DNA of 64,000 nucleotides from Linepithema humile (Eukaryota; Arthropoda; Insecta; Hymenoptera; Formicidae). Positions 55,352-64,000 of the stretch are shown here, piece after piece (position 1 is the first letter of the stretch; each line of letters starts with the position of its first letter). The stretch covers positions 10,168,001-10,232,000 of the forward strand of contig NC_090130.1 of NCBI RefSeq assembly GCF_040581485.1, in the 5' to 3' direction. Position numbers and translations under genes: made by a program. Under the pieces are notes generated by a model. It worked only from the letters and a program-made list of their open reading frames with translations. It ran no database searches and was not told where the DNA came from.

Positions 55352-56385
55352 GGAATTTCTCGCATCAGGTGCCAAGAGTCGACGATTTCGACTTCCCCGA
55401 GTTGCGCTACGAGAATTCCTCGCACCAGGTGTCAAGGGTCGACGAATTCGACTTTCGCGAGTTGCGCTACAGGAATTTTTCGCACTAGGTGCAAAGGGTC
55501 GACGAATTCGACTTCCCCGAGTTGCGCTACGGGAATTCCTTGCACCAGGTGTCAAGGTTCGACGAATTCGACTTTTGCGAGTTGCGCTACGAGAATTTTT
55601 CGCACCTGGTGCCAAGGGTCGTCGAATTCAATTTCCCCGAGTTGCGTTACGAAAATTTCTCGCACCAGGTGTCAAGGGTCGACGAATTTGACTTTCGTGA
55701 GTTGCGCTACAGGAATTTTTCGCACTAGGTGCAAAGGATTGACGAATTCGACTTCCCCGAGTTGCGCTACGGGAATTCCTCGCACCAGGTGTCAAGGGTC
55801 AACGAATTCGATTTTCGGGAGTTGCACTACGGGAATTCCTCGCACCAGGTTCCAAGGGTCGACGAATTCGACTACCCCAAGTTGCGCTACGGGAATTCCT
55901 TGCACCAGGTGTCAAGGGTCAACGAATTCGATTTTCGGGAGTTGCATTACGGGAATTCCTTGCACCAGGTGCCAAGGGTCGACGAATTCGACTTTCGCGA
56001 GTTGCGGTACGAGAATTTTTCGCACCAGATACCAAGAATCGTCGAATTCGATTTCCCCGAGTTGCGCTACGGAAATTCTTTGCACCAGATGTCAAGGGTC
56101 GACGAATTCGACTTTTGCGAGTTGCGCTACAGGAATTTTTCGCACTAGGTGCAAAGGGTCGACGAATTCGACTTCCCCGAGTTGCGCTACGGGAATTCCT
56201 CGCACCAGGTGTCAAGAGTTGACGAATTCAATTTTCGGGAGTTGCGCTACGGGAATTCCTCGCATCAGGTCCCAAGAGTTGACAAACTCGAGTACCCTGA
56301 GTTGCGCTACGTGCATTTTTTGCAACAGGTGCCAGGGGTCAATGAATTCGACTTCCCCAAGTTGCACTACAAAAATTTCGCAAAC
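55352..56385. repeat. 60-bp minisatellite, about 17 copies
   Basis: The unit is GGAATTCCTCGCACCAGGTG, TCAAGGGTCGACGAATTCGA, CTTCCCCGAGTTGCGCTACG with 5-20 percent variation. The period is a multiple of three, so several frames stay open for long distances. One gives a 20-residue repeat (VDEFDFPELRYGNSSHQV) broken by TAG in three units; another is open for 233 codons. No start context, introns or flanking exons support translation. The alternation of subtypes (CTTCCCCGAG versus TTTCGCGAG versus TTTTCGGGAG) suggests higher-order duplication of two- and three-unit blocks. Confidence 0.92.
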
Positions 56386-56409
56386 ATAAAAAAAAGAGAG
56401 AGAGAGATA

Positions 56410-56770
56410 TGACATTTTGATGTAAAATCTAAAATTTTTTAAAATATTTAGTTATCGATAATCTTACCGTAATATTTTTATACGCAGAATAATAAAACGA
56501 ATCAATACGTGTAAAAAAACCCATTGTTATTTTGAAAAAAAAGTATGTAATTTACAATGTACTTTTTTAACAATTATGCGTTTTCTTTACTACTTCTCAT
56601 CATTCTAATCATAAAAGTATTACGGTAAGATTATTCATAACTTAATATTTTCAAAGATATTTTAATTTAAATTTTATATCGAAATATGTCAGATTAAAAT
56701 ATAAAATAACTCGAAGAGTATTAAAAAGAACTTCTGCAAAGTATGAAAAAGAAAATTATTATATCCTTTA
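56410..56770. repeat. Diverged relative of the 5.2-6.0 kb foldback
   Basis: ATCTTACCGTAATATTTTTA, AATAATAAAACGAATCAAT and ATAAAAGTATTACGGTAAGA match the central part of the foldback at 5185-6055 (ATCTTACCTTAATACTTTTA, ATAATGAGACGAATCAATTG). The segment is itself inverted around ~56565. Confidence 0.6.
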
Positions 56771-58110
56771 ATCTTGTTAATATTTTATTAACAAATAAAC
56801 TGCCATGTAATAGAATTTTATTAGTATTAATGAACGAAGAACATCTCATCGACGTCGACATCGATCCAGTCGCAAAACTTATAATGTAAAATAATTTAGT
56901 TAATATGTTATTAAGTTAATATAAATGTTATATTCGAAATGTAGAAAAATAATTTAAAAATAATTTAAATTTTGTCACATAATTAATTTTGTACATTTCT
57001 GTACATTTTTATGTTAACTTAATTACATATTAACTAAACTATTTTACATTATAACACGTCTTGTGTTTTATATAGCATTTAAGTCATGTGAAACAGATGT
57101 TTTATTAGTAATATTAGAAAATAACTAATTACATAAGTCTTGCGTTTGATATCACAGTTACGTTATGTAAAACATAATAAGTGTCATTTCGAATGTTTTA
57201 ACTAAATTATTTTATGTTTAACATGTCTTTGATTTGATATTATAGTTTTATTTCGTATATTTTGTAAAAATTTTAACAAAACTGTGATATCAAACCAAAG
57301 ATATTTTATATCAGCTATCCATGACTTTATATCAATGGAGCAGTCAAACCGAAGACATGTTACAACAAAAAATAGTTTAGTTTGAATATTCGAAATAAAA
57401 CATTTGTTTCACAAAATGTAAGTGTAATACAAAATACTTGTGTTAAATGTAAGATAATTTAGTTAATATACAACTGACTTAAGAGAATGCTTAAGTCCTA
57501 CTTTATCGACCGGTATTTTCAATTTTCTAAAAAAGGTGGCGTTTTTTATTGCTTTAATAGAATTACAAATCCTTTGATGTAAATAAAGTACATATGCTAA
57601 TCTTTCGGCAGTTGGTCAAATTTAAACCAAAAAATAAAAAAAATTTTTGAAAATTTACCGACAATGTCACCTCAAAGATTTATATCTTTTATATCAAAAT
57701 TATACTGCTTCAATCTGCAAAACAAGACCATGTGCCGAAGAAGAGCGTATAAAACAATAATAGAAAACCAAAAAAATAGAGCTTAGAGACTTATTTTCAA
57801 AACGCCACCCTTTTCCAGATTTATGTAAAGCATGTGTGCAATATAGAAAGAATAACGTAAAAAAGAGCTATAGATTAGTTCCGGGATTTTGGGATAGAGG
57901 CGCTATACAGTTATCAGTGCTATCTGTCATATACAGAATCTTTTAGGTTAGTTATGTGTGTTAGTTGTGCGTGTGAGTGTGTGTTTGTGTTATGTGCTAC
58001 AAAACCCGGCTGAAAAAAATGGGTTGAAAACACTCTGAAGGATAAAAAAGTGTATGTATTATACATAAATTTTGCAACATTCTTGCAAACATTTATATTA
58101 TTTAGTTACA
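56771..58110. other. AT-rich repeats, no gene recognised
   Basis: Inverted blocks such as TTTAGTTAATAT / ATATTAACTAAA occur at ~56897, 57030 and 57465, and TGATATCA/ACTGTGATATCAAACC at ~57150-57300. AAATGTTATATTCGAAATGT at 56925 is repeated near 60499. A second inverted unit occupies ~57530-57820 (ends GGTGGCG / CGCCACC). No coding frame is supported. Confidence 0.5.
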
Positions 58111-58119
58111 TACATTCAT

Positions 58120-59185
58120 ATTCTAATTTCTGTAAAATACTTTTATTTATGTGCTTTATGTGTATATATTATGTATATTATGTGCTCCATATTATGTATA
58201 TTTACATCAAAGTATCTATGTAAAAAGTTAATATCATTTTGTATATTGTATAATAAATGTATATGTCATATAACTTATTTATAAAGCATGAAATATAAAG
58301 GTATTTTTAGTTTCTTGTATGTATCATTTGTAAAAAAATCTTGATAAAAAAAAAACATTAATTTTGTGACTTGCAATAATTTGTTTCAATATATACTTCT
58401 TTTAAATACTTACAATTAGCCTTATTTTATGCGTTTATCTTGGTATCTAAAATACACATCAAAATATAAAATTAATTTCTAGTTCAATAAAAAAAAAACA
58501 TTGTAGTCTTACACCAGAGAAGAATGGTAAAATATCATGTATATGTAATAACAAATAAATCACTCTTCCACTGACATTATACACAACTTTGCAGAAATAA
58601 ATTTATTCTGTAAATTTTGAATGTGTAGTGCAGTTTAAAACACACAGTCGAAATATGTCTATATTTTTGAAATAATAGTTCTGATTTTTCATGAATCACA
58701 GTGGTTTTATAAAATGTTCAATTTTAACAGTTTTTATTAGACTGTACTTTAGACAATATTATATTTTGCCATTTCTTTCTGTTGTAAGACAAGAATGTTT
58801 CTTTTCTACTGTAATAGAAATACATCTTTGATTTTGATATGTATTTTAAATACCAAGTTAATCACATAAAATAAGGCTAGTTGTAAGTATTTAAAAGAAG
58901 CATATAATGAAACAGATTATTGCAAGTCGTAAAATTAATGTTGTTTCTTTTATCAAAATTTTTTTACAAATGATAGACACAAAAAAATAAAAATATCTTT
59001 ATATTTCATGCTTTAGAAATGAAAAATATGGCATATATCATATATCATATATTGTAAAAAGAGTATACAAAATGATGTCAATTTCTTAGAAAGATATTTT
59101 GATATGAATATAGATAATATAGAGCATATAATATACATTATATATATACATAGAGCATATGACGTAATAAAAGTATCTTACAATA
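58120..59185. mobile_element. Foldback element, ~1.05 kb
   Basis: The left arm (58120-~58470) and right arm (~58840-59185) are inverted. Matching blocks include AATACTTACAATTAGCCTTA with TTTTATG, AAATATAAAGGTATTTTTA, and CAAAGTATCTATGTAAAAAG against its diverged complement. Arms are ~80-90 percent similar by eye. No coding capacity. Confidence 0.7.
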
Positions 59186-59194
59186 AAGAATAAG

Positions 59195-59600
59195 ACAAGC
59201 CAGAGGCGGTTTCCTCGTGGACTGGCAATATAGAATAAGACAAGCCAGAGGCGGTTTTCTCGTGGACTGGCATTAGAAAATTCTTATTCTTGTCTTCAAG
59301 CCAGAGGCGGCTTTCTCGTGGACTGGCAATATAGAATAAGACAAGCCAGAGGCGATCTAACGTCAGCTGACCGTTTAGAAAAAAGAGAGCTAAAGGCGAT
59401 TAATTCGTGAACTGGCAAATTGTAAGAAATATTGTCAGAGGCGATCTATCATGAGCTGACAATTTTTAATAAATATAGCCAGAGGCGATCTAACGTCAGC
59501 TGACAGTTTAGAAAAAAGAGAACTAAAGGCGATTTATTCGTGAACTGGCAGATTTTAAGAAATATTGTCATAGACGATCTAACGTCAGCTGACAGATTTG
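59195..59600 (+). repeat. Hairpin repeat array, ~50-60 bp unit
   Basis: About eight units begin AGCCAGAGGCG or GTCAGAGGCGATCT and end GACTGGCA or AGCTGACA, so each can fold as GCCAG...CTGGC or GTCAG...CTGAC. Spacers resemble ATATAGAATAAGACA or TTTTAATAAATAT. It is the complementary orientation of the array at 43672-43850. Confidence 0.8.
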
Positions 59601-59752
59601 AAAAAATACGTATTTATGTTAGTTAGCAATTTACTGCACGTGTGGTCTGTTTATATTTTATCGGATAATTTATAAGGTTATTGAACCTTTTTTCTCGCAA
59701 TTGAAATTCTATCGTATGGCTGAATGATGTACATACGAGACAAAATAGACTT

Positions 59753-60224
59753 ATACAAGGTGTCTAATAGATATAAGTTAGATATGATTAAATATTTTAT
59801 TTGAAAAATGTATGTATAATACTATATATCTAATTGGAAAAATATGTTATATGCTTTTCCTATTTTTATTCTTATGTAATTAATACAAAATAAATAAATA
59901 AGTTAATTAATTATTAAATACATACATATACATATTGAATATAGTTATCTTTATTTTGTATTTTATATAACTAAAATAATATATACTTTCATTATTTCAG
60001 TCATTATCATATAAAATACAAAATAAAGATAACTATTTATTGAATATATGTGTATATGTATATATTAATTAATTGATTAATTAGTTATTTAGTATTTACT
60101 ACATAAGGATAAAAATAAGAAAAGTATATGACATTTTTCTTTAGTGATATATATAGTATTATATGTATATTTTTCATTTATTATTTTGTCATATTTAGTT
60201 TGTATTTATTTGACACCTTGTATA
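59753..60224. mobile_element. Foldback element, ~470 bp
   Basis: Ends ATACAAGGTGTC and GACACCTTGTAT. Arms match through ATGTTATATGCTTTTCCTAT / ATAAGAAAAGTATATGACAT and TTTTGTATTTTATAT / ATATAAAATACAAAATAAAG, meeting near 59990. No coding capacity. Confidence 0.8.
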
Positions 60225-60590
60225 CGCCTATGTTTTCTCGGACATTATATTGCAGCCTTGCGACAAAATTTCAGTCGAGGAAACAAGCGCATCGTTTGTT
60301 TACAAACTTTCGATGACACACGTACACAGACCACACGTCAGTGTAGTGAGTCACCACTACAAACAAATGCGTACACACAGACCTACGCGGCATAGGTCCG
60401 TAGGCTGCGCCGATAATGTCATTTTATTTTTAGTATCATTGAAATGATGGCGCTTTCGCGTCGGAGTTCGCCCGTCACTTTAGCATCCTTTTAATATAAA
60501 TGTTACATCCGAAATGTGCAAAACTTATTGAAAAATAATCTCAATTCTGTCACATAATTAATTTTGTACATTTATAAAAAAGTAGGTGAT
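60225..60590. other. Short unique stretch
   Basis: Contains an ACACAGACCACACGTCAGTG string (~60317), inverted relative to the motif at 59636. The stretch 60490-60585 resembles 56920-57005. Short overlapping ORFs were not considered genes. Confidence 0.4.
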
Positions 60591-60591
60591 A

Positions 60592-61346
60592 TAGCACAAA
60601 AATTCATAAATGATAAGGTCTGGCCAAGTTCCAAAAAAGACATTCCAATATGTTTATATTTTAATAATTATCTAAATTTTTAATATATCACCAACATGAA
60701 AAGTAACTGATATGTTATTCAAGGTGCAAATCTAAAATAAACATACATAAAATATTTATAAAATGTATAAATAAAACTGATCAAAATTTGATTAAAAAAA
60801 AATTTAGTTAAAATAACAAAATATTTATTAAAAAATACAAAAACACTTGGCGCTGCCAACGGGCTTCACTCATCCCCCCTCCCCTAGCGCAATCCCTTCA
60901 CGCCATTTCCCCCTTTCCTCCCCCCCCCGTCAAGAGGCTCCACCACCCCTTCACCTCTTTACATCTTTACACCTATAGTATTATGAAACAACAAAAATGA
61001 GTAATAATGTAATAATAGCATAATTAATTGACATCATGTAATTAATTGACATTATGTAAGTTAACATGTTGTTCGGTGTGGCAGCGCCAAGTGTTTTTGT
61101 ATTTTTTAATAAATATTTTGTTATTTTAACTAAATTTTTTTTTAATCAAATTTTGATCAGTTTTATTTATACATTTTATGAATATTTTATGTATGTTTAT
61201 TTTGGATTTGCACCTTGAATAACATATCAGTTACTTTTCATGTTGGTGATATATTAAAAATTTAGATAATTATTAAAATATAAACATATTAGAATGTCTT
61301 TTTTGGAACTTGGCCAGACCTTATCATTTATGAATTTTTGTGCTAT
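60592..61346. mobile_element. Foldback element with ~275-bp arms
   Basis: The left arm (60599-60871) and right arm (61075-61346) are near-perfect inverted copies, from ATAGCACAAAAATTCATAAA at the outside to AAAACACTTGGCGCTGCCA inside. The ~200-bp centre is C-rich (CCCCCCTCCCCTAGCG). The high arm identity suggests a fairly recent element. It lies directly against the following exon. Confidence 0.88.
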
Positions 61347-61355
61347 CGTACTTTA

Positions 61356-62470
61356 CAAACAGTGGAAAGCCGATTGCGCGCGCTGCTCAGCGATTGAAAA
61401 TCGGTGCACGGAAGGCGGAATCACTCTTGTGCGATTTGCCGTCCGAGGAAGGACAATGGGAAGATGTAAGTAACCTAACCTCATTTTTATTTTCCAATAA
61501 TCGTAAATGCGTTATTTTTAGTTTATACACTATTTTCTTTTCAGCAAAAAGCGAAGGAAATGTGCCGAGGACGGAGACGTCCAGTATGAAGACGGCGATG
61601 GTACTGTCGTCGTCCATTACGAGAACGGCAACAGTACCGTTATCGCCTAGCACGAAAGCGATGACGATACCATCGTCGTCTTACAATACGAGAGCGATGA
61701 GGGTACCATCGTCGTCTTATAATACAAGAGCAGCGGTAGTATCAACATCGAGAGCTAACGCGGGTATGTCGCCGTCACCGCTGCCGCCGCCGCCGCCGCC
61801 GCCACTGCCGCTGAAACAATTGCAGCAGACGCAGCCAACGTGGGGTGCGAAAACGCTTCCAGCAGAAAAATGTAAGTATAAATTGAAAAATATAAGTGCA
61901 AATAAGTGAACGTGGTGAAGTGATGTATATATGTATTGCGTATGTGTATTATGTGCGCATGTGTGTACATATGTGTGTATTGTGTGTGTAATGAGTGTAA
62001 GGTAATAATGATGCGGCGCGTTGTTCTGTTTCTCATTGAAAAGATATATAAGACAAAAAGAGAGTGAAAGAAAACATTTCAATGAGGAACAGAATAACGC
62101 GCTGCATTATTATTGCCTTACACTCATCACACACAATACACACATACATACACACGCGCACAATACACATACGCAATATATATATTTCACGTTACATTTT
62201 TTAACTCTTTTTATTAATAATTTGAAATTTTATGTGTTTTAGCGATTGAATGAAGCAGTGCGGCGAGCGATAAACAAAGAGCGACGACGCACCGCAAAAC
62301 AATCATCTGTTGGCAATGGAACACCATTGCCAATGATGATCTATGCCGCTCCTCCTCCACTGCCGCCTCCACCTCCATCACAATATGGATCGCCATTTAT
62401 GTACACAGAGAAAAATATCATTCTATTGCCAAGAAAAGTAATTATTCGGTTTACTTTTCTTCTTTTAAGT
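61356..62470 (+). CDS. Unrecognised proline-rich multi-exon gene, partial
   Basis: Three candidate exons: ~61356-61465 (GKPIARAAQRLKIGARKAES, ends before GTAAGT), ~61547-61870 (ETSSMKTAMVLSSSITRTAT, two VPSSSYNTRA repeats, then a run of Pro), and ~62244-62440 (RLNEAVRRAINKERRRTAKQ, then a PPPLPPPPPSQYGSPF segment). Consensus splice sites flank them. Composition (basic helix plus poly-proline) recalls the palindromic gene at 8.6-10.8 kb, but no sequence relationship was established. The 5' end is displaced or lost at the foldback. The function is unknown and even coding status is uncertain. Confidence 0.4.
61912..62195. mobile_element. Foldback in an intron
   Basis: GAGTGTAAGGTAATAATGAT with GCGGCGCGTTGTTCTGTT, at 61995-62030, is inverted at ~62075-62130 (AACAGAATAACGCGCTGCAT, then TTATTGCCTTACACTCAT). 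Flanking (TG)n and (CA)n stretches are part of the arms. Confidence 0.75.
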
Positions 62471-62707
62471 AACAATTATCTTTAATAAAAAATATTTTCT
62501 TGATAATAGTCTTAAAATATACTCGTCACAAATTTTTGATAAACTCATCATCATATACTCAAAAAAAGTAATTATTTTCCGTTGAAGAATATTATAAAAT
62601 TTTATCGAAGAAAAGTCAAATTTGGTTAATTTGAATATTTGATAATATATTAATATAAGAAAATTTATTAGATCAGAAAAATTTAGTGTATTTCTTCCAA
62701 TTCCATG
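62471..62707. other. AT-rich flank before the LTR
   Basis: No gene. A minus-strand ORF that continues into the LTR has no motif and was not called. Confidence 0.4.
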
Positions 62708-63052
62708 TGTGGCGACCGTTCGCCACATGCCCAACTGAAAACGCGAGAATAATAACAAGAAGACGGAGAAAGAGACAAATATGTACGTACGTACACAGGT
62801 AACAGAGAAGTAACGAATAAACATGTTTTCAAATTTCACGAAGGACACGGGCCCCCCACGGTCGAACGAAAGATATAAGGCAAGGCAGAACGATCTCGCG
62901 CTTCGGCCGAGTAAGAGGAAAAGATAGAGTCGCGTATATACTTGTAACTCGGGCAATTTGCTGATAAGTTTTATATTAAACAGACAGTTCACGCACTCGA
63001 TTTCAATTTATTTAGTGTACGATCACTCACCACCATTCCCATAGATATCCCA
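62708..63052 (+). mobile_element. Ty3/Gypsy-type 5' LTR
   Basis: Starts TGTGGCGACCGTTCGCCACA (itself an 8-bp inverted repeat around CCGT) and ends near ATAGATATCCCA, giving TG...CA over ~345 bp. It contains an AGATATAAGG TATA-like string near 62870 and ATTAAA near 62978. A primer-binding site follows within 3 bp and a gag ORF starts 150 bp later. The 3' LTR lies outside the window, so the boundaries are inferred. Confidence 0.75.
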
Positions 63053-63055
63053 AAG

Positions 63056-63074
63056 TGGCGACACCGACGTGATC
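63056..63074 (+). promoter_or_regulatory. Primer-binding site of the Gypsy-type element
   Basis: TGGCGACACCGACGTGATC immediately after the LTR resembles the TGGCGACCGTGAC-type site used by several insect Gypsy-group elements (tRNA-Arg primer, from memory). Confidence 0.6.
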
Positions 63075-63201
63075 ATTATTTTTTTTATCGATTATTCGTT
63101 TTCTTCGGACTTTTAATATTTTTTTTTGTTTGGACGACCAAGAAAAAGATTTTTCGCTGAATTGGCGTGTGTTCGGTGAGTGATTTCAAGAGTGCAACGA
63201 T

Positions 63202-64000
63202 ATGCCTGTCCTCCGAGACGACGGGGAGCAGCCGCCTGTGCCGCCGCTGGCGCAGCCGGCGGGGCAGCCTGCGTTGCAACCGGCGGTGTTGGGGCCGCCG
63301 GGGCATTTTATGCCTGGACCCGAGGTGAGTCGAGTGGGCATGCGAATGCCAGAGTTTTTGCCCGCGGATCCGGAGCTGTGGTTCAGCATCGTGGACCGTA
63401 GTTTCCACGCCGCCGGGATAACGACCGACTCGACGAAATTCGGGTACGCGTTGACGGCTATCGGTCCGCGTTATACCACCGAGGTTCGAGATATTATATT
63501 GAATCCGCCGGAGGAGCGCGCGTACGAGACATTAAAAGCGGAATTAACCAAACGCCTCAGCTCATCGCAGGAGCACAAGACGCGTCGCTTGCTAGAGCAC
63601 GAGGAGATCGGCGACCGCAAGCCGTCACAAATTTTACGTCATCTTCGTAGCCTTGCCGGTAACGTCGTCGGCGATAGGGTGTTGCGGACGATTTGGCTGA
63701 GCCGTCTACCCGCTCATATTCAGCCGCATCTCGTGACGCGAGCGGAGGATTCGCTGGATCAGGTGGCGGACATAGCGGACACCATCGTGGAGGCGACGCG
63801 TGCCCCGTCGCTACAGATCGCGGAAGCCGCGCGACCTTCAGTTTCGCGCGGCGCGGGGCAGGACGACGGGTCGGCATTGGAGGCGAGACTTAATCTACAA
63901 TTGGCACAGATGCGTTTGGCGTTGCAGCAGGAGATGGCGGAGCAGCTGACGGCCATACGAAGGTCCATCGAGGCAATCGGTGAGCCCGATCAGGGCCGCG
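63202..64000 (+). CDS. Ty3/Gypsy gag, partial (runs off right edge)
   Basis: Open frame from ATG 63202 to the window end with no stop (266 codons). A Pro/Ala-rich start (MPVLRDDGEQPPVPPLAQPA) is followed by the gag core: MPEFLPADPELWFSIVDRSF, HAAGITTDSTKFGYALTAIG and LKAELTKRLSSSQEHKTRRL, then ILRHLRSLAGNVVGDRVLRT and LSRLPAHIQPHLV. This W-F...F...GI.SD.TKF pattern is the conserved gag of arthropod Gypsy elements. GC content is far above the surroundings, consistent with a recent insertion. The nucleocapsid, pol and 3' LTR should lie beyond the edge. Confidence 0.85.
   Translation, partial: MPVLRDDGEQPPVPPLAQPAGQPALQPAVLGPPGHFMPGPEVSRVGMRMPEFLPADPELWFSIVDRSFHAAGITTDSTKFGYALTAIGPRYTTEVRDIILNPPEERAYETLKAELTKRLSSSQEHKTRRLLEHEEIGDRKPSQILRHLRSLAGNVVGDRVLRTIWLSRLPAHIQPHLVTRAEDSLDQVADIADTIVEATRAPSLQIAEAARPSVSRGAGQDDGSALEARLNLQLAQMRLALQQEMAEQLTAIRRSIEAIGEPDQGR

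Noticed and set aside
55352..56385. Possible CRISPR array
   Set aside because: The whole 60-bp unit repeats with no unique spacers, and the genome is eukaryotic; it is a minisatellite.
62465..62992. 175-aa minus-strand ORF
   Set aside because: Overlaps the LTR and AT-rich flank; hydrophobic low-complexity sequence without a motif.

Overview
The window is eukaryotic and looks like a transposable-element island in an insect genome, most likely a hymenopteran and probably an ant. The sequence is AT-rich, genes are split by short GT-AG introns, insect-type Tc1, mariner, PIF/Harbinger, pogo, DIRS, Penelope and Ty3/Gypsy elements are present, and there are two DUF4806-type genes, a family I associate with ants. 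There are no bacterial operons or CRISPR arrays. Nearly every recognisable coding region belongs to a mobile element or something carried by one. All identifications come from reading motifs and splice signals; no database search was run.

Layout. 1-3.4 kb: a multi-exon minus-strand gene running off the left edge and a divergent single-exon plus-strand gene (possible PC4-like domain); neither is firmly recognised. 3.5-8.5 kb: tandem repeats, tRNA-like SINE copies, a Myb/SANT exon fragment and a large foldback element. 8.5-10.95 kb: a 2.4 kb near-perfect palindrome, each arm encoding the same four-exon proline/glutamine/RGG-rich protein. 10.96-13.8 kb: a Tc1-like element with an intact 339-aa DD34E transposase and four copies of its terminal module. 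14.5-32 kb: a mirror-symmetric block of a DUF4806 gene and a Tnp2-like transposase on minus, then a second Tnp2-like transposase and a second DUF4806 gene on plus. An 889-bp deleted mariner lies antisense in an intron of each DUF4806 gene.

32-35 kb holds degenerate palindromic repeats. 35.7-43.4 kb is a decayed Mutator-like element (transposase, then one YqaJ-exonuclease/ULP1-protease frame). It is interrupted by a 914-bp PIF/Harbinger element with a TAA target duplication and by a short ribozyme-bearing Penelope derivative with a 12-bp target duplication. The Penelope piece is itself interrupted by an intact two-exon pogo-like element whose ~420-bp inverted repeats carry a tRNA-like Pol III module. 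44.0-49.3 kb is an almost complete DIRS element (gag, RT/RNase H, tyrosine recombinase, inverted termini, internal complementary region). 50.5-54.6 kb holds two Penelope-like RT/GIY-YIG copies joined head to head. 55.3-56.4 kb is a 60-bp minisatellite. 56.4-61.35 kb is foldback elements and hairpin arrays. 61.35-62.47 kb contains exons of an unrecognised proline-rich gene. From 62.7 kb a Ty3/Gypsy element starts (LTR, primer-binding site, gag) and runs off the right edge.

Most interesting: (i) the repeated Tnp2 plus DUF4806 pairing, which suggests a two-gene CACTA-like transposon; (ii) the four-layer nesting at 35.7-43.4 kb, whose order can be read from intact target-site duplications; (iii) the palindromic twin gene at 8.5-10.9 kb.
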